Below, piece by piece: positions 14,601 to 32,157 of a DNA stretch of 64,000 nucleotides. Both the position numbers and the translations under genes were made by a program. Positions within the stretch are counted from its first letter, which is position 1. Every line of letters begins with the position of its first letter. The notes under the pieces were generated by a model that ran no database searches, was not told the origin of the DNA, and was given only the letters and a program-made list of their open reading frames with translations. The stretch spans positions 12,148,001 through 12,212,000 of the forward strand of contig NC_092022.1 of NCBI RefSeq assembly GCF_042242105.1, read 5' to 3'. Source of the stretch: Pempheris klunzingeri. Taxonomy: Eukaryota > Chordata > Actinopteri > Acropomatiformes > Pempheridae.

Positions 14601-17600
14601 TCTGTGATCTGCTTTTTTTCTACAAAATTAAACAACTGAATGAACATCCTCCGAGATAATTTTTGCCAGGGGTTGTAGGTACAGCAGTGCTTTGAAGGAA
14701 CTTGAACTTCTAGCCTGCTAAAATCTGCTAAAGATCTGTGCAAGATTTAACGATAATCTGCACTGTAGTTGTTAAGATATTTGACTTTCAGCAGTAAGAA
14801 ATCGTTTAGAGCGGTCATTTGAAAAAAAATTGCAAAACTTGCAAATACGGCGCTTGAATAGCAACCACAAGTTTGACATATGGTTTTCAGTCATTAGTTT
14901 TTATAAAGCGATTGTTCAAATTATCTGTGTATGTGTGTTTGTACTGTGTAGGCATGCCGTCATTTCAACGACTCTGGAGCCTGTGTGCCTCAGTGTCCTC
15001 AGACTTTGATCTATAACAAGCAGACGTTTCAGATGGAGACCAACCCTAACGCCAAGTACCAGTACGGATCCATCTGTGTCTCCCAGTGCCCCAGTGAGTG
15101 CCCTGTGTTTGTGTGTTTGGATACATATTGTCTTCTTATTTACAGTGCAATGTCAAAAATACTAAACCTGTGTCATAATGGTTCTCAACACTGTAACACA
15201 GGAGATAATGGTTTAAGACCTGACATAATGGTGGATCTTAAACATTTCCAGTAAATCTTCCATTTCTCCTCAACTTTATCAACAGAGTCTTTCTTTTCTG
15301 TCTCCTCGTAGCCCATTTCGTAGTGGACGGTAGCTCCTGCGTGAGCGTTTGCCCTCCAGATAAGATGGAGGTGGAGAGAGAAGGCCAGAGACAGTGTGAG
15401 CTCTGCAGTGGACTCTGCCCAAAAGGTTGACACTTATACGTAGTTTCCACTTCTCACACTGACTTTATTTGACAGCTAATGATGGTGTTTGGTCATTCGT
15501 GTAGTGTGTGAAGGCACAGGTGCTGAACACAGGCAGACCGTGGACTCCAGCAACATCGACAGCTTCATCAACTGCACCAAGATCCAGGGAAGTCTTCACT
15601 TCCTGGTCACAGGGATTCTTGGGTAATGGTCTGCCCTACCTGAAGCATCTGAGAGTACAGTGCAGTGCAGTCGGCTTGTTCATAATCTGTGTTTTTATTC
15701 CTTATAGCGATGACTTTAAAAACATCCCGCCCCTGGATGCCAAAAAGCTGGAAGTGTTCCGCACCGTCAGAGAAATTACAGGTTTTGTATCGTGAAGCTT
15801 GGTAATGATTCTGCATGTTATAGCACACCTACTACTGTATGATACTTTCAACTGTTTTCCAAAGCAAACCAGCAACGTTTATATTGATTCCCTGACAAAA
15901 TTTGAATATTACCTCTGTGTTTTATTGTCAGATATCCTAAACATCCAGTCGTGGCCCAAAGAACTGAATGATCTGTCTGTTTTTTCGAGTCTTACAACAA
16001 TTCAAGGGAGGTCACTCTACAAGTAAGGCTTGTGAGATTACTAATGATGTGCATGCTTATTAGCAGTGGGAGCTGATCCGCCCTAAAGATGAAATAACCT
16101 GGTCAAACAAGTAATACTGTTAACAAGATTTTCTTTCATAATGAAAAAGCAGATGTTTTAATAGTAGTCAAGTCATTGTAATTTAATATTTAACAGAAAA
16201 ATGAACAGAGGGTGAATCTGATGGCTGTTGGGCCCGAAGCACCTGCTTTATTCAGGCTGGTTCTGATGCTTTCTGATGTGTTCTTGCCTAAACTCATGTC
16301 TATCTGTGTTACATGTTAAGTGTGTTGCATAACCATGTGTCATCACTGCTCTCTCACACACTCCCTACCCTCCTACCTGTCTGAACAGTTTTCTCTGCTG
16401 CTCTCTATATTAACACCTCGTGACGAAGCCCCTGTGCCTCATGTTGACACTTTCTAACCTCTCTCTTATCTGTCCATGCTTCACAGCTGTGAACAGGTAT
16501 GGACTGTCTGTCTGTGTGTGTGATCTCTATATAACGCAGACACCAAAGTTGCAGCATGCCATTTACCTCAGCACTGAAACATAATCTGCAGATATAAACC
16601 AGTGTTACACATTTTGAGTAATTCTTTGACATTTGCTCTATTTAAAACCTCTCTGACTTGAATGTTTTTCTTTCTCTCTTTTTTCCTCTTGTCTGTTTCC
16701 TCTGACCTTCTAACCAAAGGCGTTTTTCTCTGATGGTGATGCGTATCCCCACTCTTACGTCACTGGGTCTGCGCTCTCTCCGGGAGATCAGTGATGGCAG
16801 TGTGTACATCAGTCAGAACGCCAACCTGTGTTACCACCACACGGTAAACTGGTCACAGCTCTTCAGAGGCAGCAGATTTCAAGTCAACAACCTCAACAGC
16901 AACAGGCCACTGGCAGAGTGTGGTGAGCTCGGGGGTTGGCAAAAAAAAACTCCTCTATTATCCAAATGAAACTCTGGATATGCTATCTGTTGCTATTCTT
17001 TTAGCTATACTATATACATCAATATATTACATATGCTATGGTCAGAAAATTCCCCGTAATTGTTTTCTAGATGTCAATTTTAGGTTGGTTGATTAGTTTG
17101 GATGAAGTGTAAAAATTATTGTTGCATAAATGCAGCAGGTTCCTGATGCTTTTCTTCATGGTTGTGTGTGCAGTTGCAGAAGGCCATGTGTGTGACCGGC
17201 TGTGTTCGGACGCAGGCTGCTGGGGCCCAGGACCCGACCAGTGTCTGTCCTGTAGGAACTACAGCAGAGATAACACATGTGTGGGCAGCTGTAATTTTTA
17301 CACTGGGTCAGTAGATCCATGTGTGTGTTGATATTGTTGATGTTAGTTGTGTTTGGAATTAATTGATTGTACCTAACTATATATTTTTTCTATTTCTGTG
17401 TCTCCAGATCTCCAAGGGAATTTGCAGGGCCTGATGGCGAGTGTGTTGCCTGTCATCCAGAGTGTAAGCCTCAGAGTGGGAAAGCCAGCTGCACTGGACT
17501 GGTAATTACTTCCTTTGATGGTATACTGTTGCCCGATACCTTTGTAGGACTTCTCACTTGCATCTGGCTACCCACTCTTACTATTTTGGGGGGATATGAC

Positions 17601-20600
17601 TCTGCCACACTATTATTTTGTCTTATTGCATTCTCAATCTGGTCATGTTTTACATTTTCTCTCTACTTGAATCAAGCTATGAGCTTTCTTGCACTATGTC
17701 TCGTTTATTGCAGGTTACGATGCCTCACTCTGTCTCAACTTCACCCACATTTTTTCCCACCCTCTTTGTCTTTGGTAGGGTGCGGACAAGTGTGTGGCGT
17801 GTGCCAACCTTCGCAACGGTCCTTACTGCATGTCCTCTTGTCCAACTGGAGTGAATGATGGTCAGAGGGGACTGATCTTCAAATACCCTAACAAGGAGGG
17901 TCAATGTGAAGCATGTCACCCCAACTGCACACAAGGGTGAGATTTAACTCATATACATGTGTATATTTTCACATTTCCATCCATAGATGTGTAACAATAA
18001 TTAAAACAATAAATGCTGACAATAATGATGTGTTTATGTGTCACAGTTGCTCAGGCCCAGGAGTTAATGATTGTTTAGAGGCAGTCAGACTGGCAGTTAG
18101 TAGGTGAGTGTTCACCATCTGCTGGTTAATATAACACTACACTTCAATATGTGTGACCTATCCGCAACTCACTACATACAGGGGATAGCGATGGCAATTA
18201 TCCAAATGAAGCTGCTTCTGAGAAAACATTTAGAAAAAGTGCTACACCTTGCAACGTCACAAACTGCGCACCTGAACCTCTCATTTTGTTTTGAGACATT
18301 ACCTTTACTCTGAAATTTCATCAAAACATATTGAAAATACAAACTGAAACTGGACATATACTGTAACTATAAATAAAAAAACCTATGAAAGACAAATCAT
18401 ATAGATGAAATTACCTTTTTGCTTCTGTCCGTCTCTTCCATCTTGTCTGTCCAACAGAGCAGGGTGATAAGCTCAACTTCTGCAACCCCTATGCTTGTAT
18501 CCACAGCTTTAATGTTTTTCCCTAATGGGTTTTCTGTGCTATAGCTCACATGTCTCATTTGAGCACTGCCAGCTAGTGTGCTTATCCACACCTATGACCT
18601 TTGGAGTCATTATTGAGAGCCTGCTAACAGCATCTTTCTCTGCTTCTTTCTGCAGTGGTCAGATCACAGGCATAGCCCTCGGTGTCCCGGCTGGCTTGAT
18701 TTTCTGCCTGGTGTTGTTTTTCCTGGGCGTGCTATACCACCGAGGCCTGGCCATCCGGCGCAAGAGAGCCATGAGGAGGTACCTGGAGAGCGGAGAGGTG
18801 AGACTTCAGAGACAGTCCAACCCCACGAGATTCCATCAGCTGCCTACTTGTATTTGTTTTCAGAGAGGAAAAAAAATATCTGGGAATGATTCTTGCAGAG
18901 CTTTGAGCCACTGGGTCCCGGAGAGAAAGGTACCAAGGTTCATGCCCGCATCCTGAGGCCTTCGGAGCTGAAAAAAATCAAAGCCCTTGGCTCGGGAGTT
19001 TTTGGCACAGTTCACAAGGTATTTATTAACCTCTTTGTCATTGTGGACATCCACTGATTATCTGTTCATTATCATTCATGTAAGATTTCTTAACGCATGT
19101 GACTGCTGCTGTACATTTAACTGTGTTTAAGGGTTTCTGGACTCCAGAGGGAGAGACAGTGAAGATACCTGTGGCCATTAAGATCATCCAGGACAGCTCA
19201 GGCCGACAGACCTTCACTGAGATCACTGATGTGAGAATCAGAGCTCATCATAGTGAGACATACCTCAGGATCATAGGAAATATCATTGTAAAACTGTCAA
19301 AAACTGAATAAAGTGTTTGACACTCTCTGTATAGCATATGCTGTCCATGGGCAGCCTGGACCATCCCTACATCGTGAGGCTGCTGGGCATCTGTCCAGGT
19401 TCCAGTCTGCAACTGGTGACCCAGCTGAGTTCACAGGGTTCCTTACTGGAGCACATCAGGCACCACAAGAACTGCCTGGACCCCCAGCGCCTGCTCAACT
19501 GGTGTGTGCAGATTGCCAAAGTGAGTGCAGCTTGATTCTTTATAGATTCTTTTGAGCAACCAAATGTTATGAATAAGCTGTCAGAGTATGTGAAGGTTAT
19601 ACTGTGTGTGTGTGTGTGTGTTTGTATCTCAGGGTATGTACTACCTGGAGGAGCACTGCATGGTTCACAGGAACCTCGCTGCCCGCAACATCCTGCTGAA
19701 GAACGACTACCAGGTCCAGATCTCAGACTACAGCGTAGCAGATCTCCTTTATCCAGATGACAAGAAATACGTCTACACTGACACCAAGGTTGTTATGACT
19801 CCATTTGAGATACACTTTGAATTCTTAAGTTACAGTTAAGAGGTTTTTGCCGGCTCTTCCATTAATGAAATCAGTCTGTATATGTTGTCTGCAATTTGTC
19901 TCTTAATCCAGACGCCCATAAAATGGATGGCACTTGAAAGCATCTTGTTTCGAAGATACACTCATCAAAGTGATGTGTGGAGTTACGGTGAGGGGCTGTG
20001 TGTTTGTGTGAGTGTGTGTAGTGTTATAAATTGTCTGCATGCAAACTTTTCTCTTGAAAGTTGCCCTCTGAGAATTTTGGCAGGGACAGTATTCAAATGT
20101 GGCGTCTCTCTTCCCGGACAGGGGTGACAGTGTGGGAGATGATGTCATTTGGGGCGGAGCCGTACACATCCGTGCAGCCACAGGAGGTGCCGAGCCTGTT
20201 GGAGAAGGGCGAACGGCTGTCACAGCCCCACATCTGTACCATAGACGTCTACATGGTGATGGTTAAATGTGAGTTGGACAATATCACACCAGTACGCACA
20301 AGCACACAAAAACATCATCTGAATTGTTTTCTTCGTCTGTTTAGGCTGGATGATTGATGAAAATGTAAGGCCGACCTTCAAAGAGCTGGCCAGTGACTTT
20401 ACTCGCATGGCAAGAGACCCACATAGATATCTTGTCATCAAGGTGAGGCCACTATCGTCATTTATTCTACAGCTGTGCCCTCTGGCCGTTTACATAGAAC
20501 TTAAACTCCAATGTTACTCTGTAGTTGGAGGGAGCAGAAACCACCTCGGGAGAAATCCATCGAAGAGAATCAGAGCGAGGACTTCTGGAGGCAGATTTGG

Positions 20601-22548
20601 ACGACCAAGACGAGGAGGGACTGGAGGATGGTTTGGCTACTCCTCCTCTCCAACACTCTCCATCTTGGAGTCTGTCACGTTCACGGATTAATTCATACAG
20701 GGTATTGATATACATTTTAGATTTTATACATTTTAGGACCACCTTGACTGGATCACAGGCAAAGGAATCACATAACACGATTTCTTCCTTGATTTGTAGA
20801 GTGGCACCTCTCAGGTCGGGCCTGTTGGATATCTGCCAATGACCCCCAGCCCTGTGGACAGTATTCGCCAGGTGATTCAGATGGACAAAATCACACAAAT
20901 GCATGGAAAAAACACATTCCCACCTTGTAAAACTAACGCTGTTGCAGTGCACAGATGATAGAGCAGATATATTTAGTTGTAACTCCCAACAACTTTAATC
21001 AACATTATTACTACACTTTGCCAATAGCCTGATTAAAATCCTTTTTTATGACCTGGCACTAAAGTTAGACACATTAAAATGTGTCATTCTGGTCCCCCTG
21101 GTCTCCTTTAAAAATAATAACAGGATTTATTTCAAGGCATCAGTCCAGGTCTCTGCTTTTCTCTTTCAGTTGTGGCTTCAGAGGTCTCGACTGAGCTCAG
21201 TGCAGACGCTTCCCGAGAGGTCAGAGTTCAGGGGGAGCGGCAGAGAGGCAGAGCCACGTGAGGAAGGATTTCGGTGTGGGGGTCTTCACAGGCCCAGGTT
21301 TGGCTCAGAGAGGGGTCATCCTCGCACAGCCATCAGCCAGCAGAGGAAACTCTCATCAGCATCAAGTTCATCCTCGAATAAGGTGTGGACGGCAGAGGAA
21401 GAGGAAGAGGTGGACCACTATGGCTATGTCCTGGCTGGGTCACCTGTAACTCCAGAGAGAGGTAAATTACCAGCACTAAGATGGGAGCATGTTGACTTAT
21501 TGTCTAATTTTCTTGATTGTTTTGTTGCCTTTTGAAAATAAGTGACAAAATACAGCATAAGCAATCCATAATCAAGGCTTTCTTCCCCTGATCTTCTTTC
21601 TTGTACACATTTTGTCTCACAGTCTGTAGAGTCTCTAATACTGGGCCAAGAAATTCAAGACTCAAAAACAACCTGCCTCTTGTGGTGACAAATACCTCCC
21701 AGGAGTACGAAATAATGAGCAAAGAGTCTGATGCTCCTCCTTGCTTGACCAGCGGCGTTTTATCACAGGCAGATCACATCCCTTCTGTGGCACTTTGCTG
21801 TAAATCCTCACCTTTACCCTCTCCAACCTTCATGGCTCCGTCACCTGTGGAGGACACAGCACTTCTGGAAACTCTGACACCAGTTGAGGCTGCAAGGAGT
21901 AAGCAAGTACATGAGGACTGTGAGGGACGTGTTGCAGAGCAAAGAGACTCCACAGAAAAGCATCAGCTCACTGGGGACTCCGATTGTGGGATCAAGACTG
22001 TGGAGGACCAAGGAGAGGCAGCCCAAGGGGTAGGCAGGTATGAATACATGGATATCAGGCGATCTGACTCTACAGAAGGAGAGGATCCGGCATTGGAGAG
22101 ACGTGGGAGTCAAACATCTGCAAAGAGTGCAGCAGAGACAGAGGAAACAGGCCAAATAGCGGAGGTGCTGAAAAAAGAGCCTGAGGAGGAAGAGGAAGAG
22201 GAGAAGTACCACAACACAAATAAACAACCCACATTTCAGGGGAATCTCAGTGGTACGGTCATGCCCAGGCCAGATGTGCTCACAGCTGGGCCAGACAAGG
22301 TGGAGGAGTATGAGGAGATGACCAGACTTGGAGTGGTGCCCAGCAGGTGGGAGCAGGCAGACTACCAGAACGTCCCTGTGAAGGGGAGGGTTGTTCCTGA
22401 GGAGACGGCCAGTGGCAGGTGTGCGGGGATCGGGGGATACATCAAGGTGTGCGCTGGCATGGGGGAGCCTGGCAGCAACACATCATTTGACAACCCGGAC
22501 TACTGGCACAGCAGACTGTTCCTCAAGCCAGATGCTGTACGTACCTAA
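8648..22548 (+). CDS. erbb3: Receptor tyrosine-protein kinase ErbB3 (neuregulin receptor, pseudokinase)
   Basis: 28 coding exons: 8648-8726, 10802-10956, 11035-11221, 11950-12075, 12186-12248, 12415-12533, 14952-15093, 15312-15425, 15505-15622, 15708-15781, 15932-16022, 16720-16922, 17174-17306, 17408-17501, 17779-17936, 18047-18103, 18656-18797, 18899-19018, 19132-19230, 19335-19520, 19633-19788, 19912-19987, 20122-20268, 20345-20442, 20525-20701, 20800-20871, 21170-21461, 21623-22548. Total 4404 nt, 1467 aa (human about 1342; the extra length is mainly in the tail). Order: signal peptide (1-~22), L domain I, furin-like Cys-rich region, L domain II, second Cys-rich region, TM helix (~641-665), pseudokinase (~706-970), long tail. 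Gly loop GSGVFG 716-721; Lys742 in VAIK; alpha-C Glu replaced by His759; HRN (832-834) replaces catalytic HRD; DFG is Asp-Tyr-Ser (852-854). Tail YXXM motifs for PI3K p85 at Tyr1049, 1188, 1299 and 1389; YQNV at 1407; C-terminal NPDY at 1450-1453. The last 12 residues resemble human ERBB3. Teleost a/b paralogue is not resolved. Confidence 0.97.
8727..10801 (+). other. erbb3: erbb3 intron 1
   Basis: A 2.1-kb intron with a GTAAGTG donor. It contains CA-rich stretches around 9780-9810 and no exon or mobile element that I can recognise. Confidence 0.7.
11222..11949 (+). other. erbb3: erbb3 intron 3
   Basis: A 728-bp intron. I see no repeat, RNA gene or further exon in it. Confidence 0.7.
13147..14675 (+). 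mobile_element. Tc1/mariner DNA transposon (inactive), in erbb3 intron 6
   Basis: A 1529-bp element with long terminal inverted repeats: left arm 13147-13252, right arm 14582-14675. Both ends begin CAACCCCTGGCAAAAATTAT and are flanked by TA (13145-13146 and 14676-14677), the standard Tc1/mariner target duplication. The left arm has 12 nt (GGAATCACCAGT) that the right arm lacks. The motif AATTATGGAATCA occurs three times on the left side (13161, 13359, 13387) and not on the right. The arms are otherwise nearly identical, which suggests a fairly recent insertion. It sits inside the intron between erbb3 exons 6 and 7, in the same orientation as the gene. Confidence 0.95.
13523..14530 (+). pseudogene. 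Broken Tc1-type (DD34E) transposase
   Basis: The reading frame starts at ATG 13523 with a helix-turn-helix N-terminus (the region with [20 protein letters not shown]). It shifts frame near 13630, continues through a GRPRKT AT-hook-like motif and the second DNA-binding helix, then hits a stop near 13882. The catalytic part is open in the first frame again from before 13934 to the stop at 14530. The catalytic triad is visible: Asp in FSDES, Asp in FQDNASCH and Glu in NPIENLW, with 34 residues between the second Asp and the Glu, as in the Tc1 group. Two frame disruptions make it non-functional as a single protein. Confidence 0.93.
19603..19620. repeat. Short (TG)n tract beside an erbb3 splice acceptor
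   Basis: Nine TG units end about 12 bp before the acceptor of exon 21, the exon that encodes the HRN and degenerate DFG motifs. TG repeats near acceptors can influence splicing, but no effect can be read from the sequence. Confidence 0.9.
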
Positions 22549-22900
22549 TAATGTGGACTGGGACTGAGACACAGCAACAGTGGCAGTTGCTTTAGTTCCT
22601 GTCATAATATGTGGGTAGTTTTCTAATGTTTTCCAGCTTTTTTTTTTTCAGCATCCTACAAACTTTGACAGATTAGTGTATCGTGAGCAGTTCCTGAGTT
22701 GAAAACAGGCATATAAAGTTTACCTGAAAACTGTGCCTATTTCTGTAGAGCAGTCTTTTTGTACAGTGTGTTGCAGCGCGAATTGTTATGTAAGTGAATA
22801 AATACAATTATTTTGCAAATATCAAACAACTTGTGTCATTGATTTGTGTAGAGCAGTTTTTGTTTTACACTGTTTAGCAATGTGCATATGAAATAAAGCA
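22549..22900 (+). other. erbb3: erbb3 3' UTR with poly(A) signals
   Basis: AATAAA hexamers at 22797-22802 and 22892-22897 follow the stop codon at 22546-22548. Either would give a short 3' UTR of about 270-370 nt. Confidence 0.65.
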
Positions 22901-22991
22901 CTAAAATGAGCGACAGAAAATGTATAAAAATTTGGACACATTTTAATATGATATTTATTTATTTATTATTTATTTTTTTAATATTGATAGT

Positions 22992-23189
22992 TCAAAGGCA
23001 GAGTGTAGACTTTGCAAAATTAAAATTTTATATCAGGCAGGCTCCACAAATAACCTGCACAGGCATGCGTGTACTGTTCACCCATCAATTCAGGAAAGAC
23101 AAGCAAGGGAACCTGCTGTTAATGAAGGTGCCAGTGTGTCTACTGCTCCTACAATGTCTACAGCATCATCCAGGACAACACCTGTATAG
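22992..23189 (+). pseudogene. hAT transposase fragment: BED-type zinc finger
   Basis: An uninterrupted 65-codon frame reads as a BED zinc finger: ECRLCK (the CxxC pair), then a GSTNNLHRHACTVHP segment with the two ligand histidines, followed by a Ser/Thr-rich linker that ends at TAG 23187. BED fingers form the N-terminus of many hAT transposases and of domesticated ZBED genes. No catalytic hAT domain follows, so the copy is truncated. The upstream sequence is A/T-rich and has no clear start codon. Confidence 0.7.
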
Positions 23190-23331
23190 AGCTCTATGAC
23201 CCCGGTAAAATTAAATAATTTCAAATCAATAAGGCAATATAAACAATAAATATTCTATATAATGTGTATTTTACATTAGTAATTCATTTTTCACATAATT
23301 TGATAATAAATTTATTGAAGCAACAAAAAAA

Positions 23332-23406
23332 ATCTGAGGAGCCACTTGGGAGCCGAAAGAGCCAAAAGAGCCGACTCTCTAAAAAGAGCCGAAATTCCCA
23401 TCACTA
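23332..23406 (+). mobile_element. Terminal end of a hAT DNA transposon
   Basis: The stretch has repeated GAGCC units (AGCCGAAAGAGCC and similar) and ends GAAATTCCCATCACTA, which reversed reads TAGTGATGGGAATTTC, a typical hAT-family terminus. It lies about 140 bp after the BED-finger fragment, so both probably belong to one internally deleted element. The matching left end and target duplication were not found. Confidence 0.55.
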
Positions 23407-24000
23407 ACGCTGACACTATGAACAGCAGAAAATGAGATGGAGGCACGTGAACTCATCGGCCACGGACTCGCGCGCGATTTGGGCAAAGGCAGCTCAAAGA
23501 TGAAGAAGAGAAGTGAGAGAATTACTTCACTGTTTTTCCGTTTTCGTTCAAATCAAGTTCGTAGGCTGACGGGTTTAACACAAAATTATTGTGCAAATGG
23601 ATGAAAAGTCTTTTAAAATGTTCTTAGATGAGAGATACAGTAATGCACTTTATCACAGCAAAGTGATGTGGACTCTATTAATTACTTAATTATTCATTCT
23701 ATGATGAATAGTGCACAGGTTGTTTGGTATCATTCACATCATTACAATCCTCATACCTTCCACAGACTTATTTCCATTTTCTCCTTAACAGCGTGCCTGA
23801 AATATATACAAAGACATATTTTGAGAGTGCTTCTACTTCCTGTTCCCTTTATTTTATCTACCAGCAATTTTGGCCTCTGCAGTCCTTGACAGTGAGTCAT
23901 TTCATAAATGTAATACAGGCTGCATATATTAGCAGCTGACTATACTAGAGTATCCCGTTGGCTCTGACTTCTCATTAATGGTCTGATATGACTTAATAAC
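23407..24000. other. Intergenic DNA between erbb3 and pa2g4
   Basis: Short CpG-containing segment at about 23440-23480, then A/T-rich sequence. No gene is recognised; part could still belong to the hAT remnant. Confidence 0.45.
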
Positions 24001-24019
24001 ATCCCCGCTGACTATTTCG

Positions 24020-24226
24020 GGCTTTACACGTGCGCACTGGGCCCGGCCGTGACTCATCTTGACCGTAAAGTGTGTCTTTGGCAGCGGGCGGGATCTGGTG
24101 ATCTCGGGCTGCCAGCCTGAGTCGGGCGGGCCGGTGCAGAGAGCAGCGTGGTCCAGCCTGAGACTGACTGACACCCGCCGGGGGAGAGAAAAAAAGTTAC
24201 TCTGAGTTAGCGGACACACTGCCAAC
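24020..24226 (+). promoter_or_regulatory. pa2g4: pa2g4 promoter and 5' UTR with E-box and GC boxes
   Basis: GC-rich, CpG-rich sequence just upstream of the start codon. A CACGTG E-box lies at 24027-24032 and GGGCGG boxes at 24086-24091 and 24124-24129. There is no TATA box. An E-box of this type would fit control by Myc-family factors, as expected for a growth and ribosome-biogenesis gene, but that is inference. Confidence 0.5.
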
Positions 24227-30297
<6,071 letters not shown>

Positions 30298-30470
30298 ATT
30301 CCTCTCTCCAAGAAATTCTGACAGACATCTGAGGACCCAAAGAACAGACGTCACGAATCCTTCTGTCTCAACTGTCTGAGGCACCTGCAGGCATAGCCGC
30401 TCTGAATACCTCTGAATCTAACTGATGTCAGACTGGGAAGATGCTGCTCCTAAATTCTGTCACTCCACCT

Positions 30471-30558
<88 letters not shown>

Positions 30559-30740
30559 CCTAGTAAATCTCACTGTCCTTGAAACAGCCCTCTTCTCTTA
30601 ACAGTGGATACAATTCTGCTGCAAAGGAGGATATTTTGTGGAAGGGCATACATTCACTGGAACATTTAACCATTCGACTGCCCTTGAGCCTTCGTCCCTT
30701 TCTCCACAATAACTGTAGTGAAAGAAATGGAAAATAAAGT
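30298..30740 (+). other. pa2g4: pa2g4 3' UTR
   Basis: From the stop at 30295-30297 to a poly(A) signal AATAAA at 30733-30738. The UTR contains a long CA microsatellite. Confidence 0.7.
30474..30555. repeat. (CA)n microsatellite in the pa2g4 3' UTR
   Basis: About 82 bp of CA dinucleotides, interrupted once by TATATA at about 30516-30522. Confidence 0.97.
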
Positions 30741-32140
30741 GAGTTTGACAGAGCGGCCAAGGATGATGAATGCACAATACTGTGTCAGTGTAATTTTGTG
30801 GCATTTAGATAACTTCCTTGAGGTCATAAACCTATAGCCATGCCTTTGAACTGAGTTTTTTAACTTGTGGTCAGAAATGTGTAACACCTATCAAGAAACC
30901 TTGATGTCATATGACATTCACACAAGTTATAAGCATGACATCATTAGTTATTACTGTTGAATTCAGCATAATTACCGCATTTATACTGCTCTCGCTTAGG
31001 TCTGTCTATTAGTACATTATGTATACTTCTAGGCATCTATTGTAGGTTACTCAGCTAACACTTTCTAAAACTGATATTATAGGACCTACCGGTTGAGTAA
31101 TTTAACTAGTGAAGAATTTCTTTTTCTCAGTTGTGGATGGTCTAACTCCTGCCAAGGGTTCAGCATTCAGTCTTCTGGTGCCACCACTGAGTCTGACAGT
31201 CTGTGTTTACATAAGAAGTCCATACCTGTTAGATATATGGATGCTTTTGTAAAACAAATCCCAGTTTCAGAGACTATTTTTGGAAACATTAAAAAGCCAC
31301 CTGACATCATTTGTGTGCTTGTGTTTTTGGACTGTTTGGACTGTATTCTGGTGATTCTCCTGATGAGTGAAAGTGTGTTTTTCATGATTTTGAACATAAA
31401 TTAAACTTCTGGAGTTTTTTTACTCTTATTGCATCACATTTATCAAAGGTCAAATCAGGGCAAACAACAGTTTAATGGCCTGCTTCACTGAAGTATGGAC
31501 CTATGCTCAACAAACATAAATAAATTATGAAGTATATATTCAGATTAAATTAGGTTTTAATCAATTTGTCATTGCAGTGTACTGTCAAGTACTGAGACAA
31601 TGAAATGCAGTTTAACATTTAGCCAGAGGTGCAAAAAGCAGAAAAGTGCAGAGTAGTGAAAATGTGTATAAATATAAATAACAGTGAGCGGAAGATATGA
31701 TGATGCTAAGATATATACATATAATATAATATATATTATAATATACAGTAATATATATACTAAATATATACAGTGTATATATATAATATACAGTATGCAC
31801 AACTGCAACAGTTACAGTTGCTGGTGCAGATAAAAAACAAAAGTATGAAATATGTAGTGCAAGTGTAATTACAAGTAATGCTAATACTAAGACAATATAG
31901 TATAAAATATAGGTCAGATAACATATATAGATATTATGGTAACTTCATTTACGGTCTAAATGCAGTTTCAAAGCCTTTACTGACAGCAATATAATTCTGG
32001 GGGAGAATTGCTGAAGCATTAACATATGACATATATATCCTTAAGACAAATGTTAGCACAGGCTAAAAAATGTGGAAAGGGTTTTTCATGTTTTCAAGTT
32101 AGAAATAAAGCACATAAAAGGCTGCAGCAGTGGCTTAATA
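30741..32140. other. A/T-rich intergenic DNA between pa2g4 and rpl41
   Basis: No gene is recognised. At 31690-31800 there is a dense run of TATA/ATAT palindromic sequence. The segment around 31560-31880 (TTGTCATTGCAGTG, ACAATGAAATG, then a GTGCAAAAAGCAGAAAAGTGCAG stretch) resembles the 3' part of a dispersed fish retroelement, but I cannot name it. Confidence 0.4.
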
Positions 32141-32157
32141 GAGCACACTCTGAAAAG

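Noticed and set aside
16489-16498. Possible 10-nt microexon of erbb3 between an acceptor CTTCACAG and a donor GTATGG
   Set aside because: Including it breaks the frame into exon 12; skipping it joins LYK to RFSLM as in other ErbB3 proteins.
21841-22227. 128-codon minus-strand open frame
   Set aside because: It is the antisense shadow of erbb3 exon 28 (Glu-rich codons read backwards give a Phe/Leu-rich string).
31690-31800. A/T-rich palindromes as a possible replication origin or structured RNA
   Set aside because: Simple TA-rich sequence is common in fish intergenic DNA and carries no specific motif.
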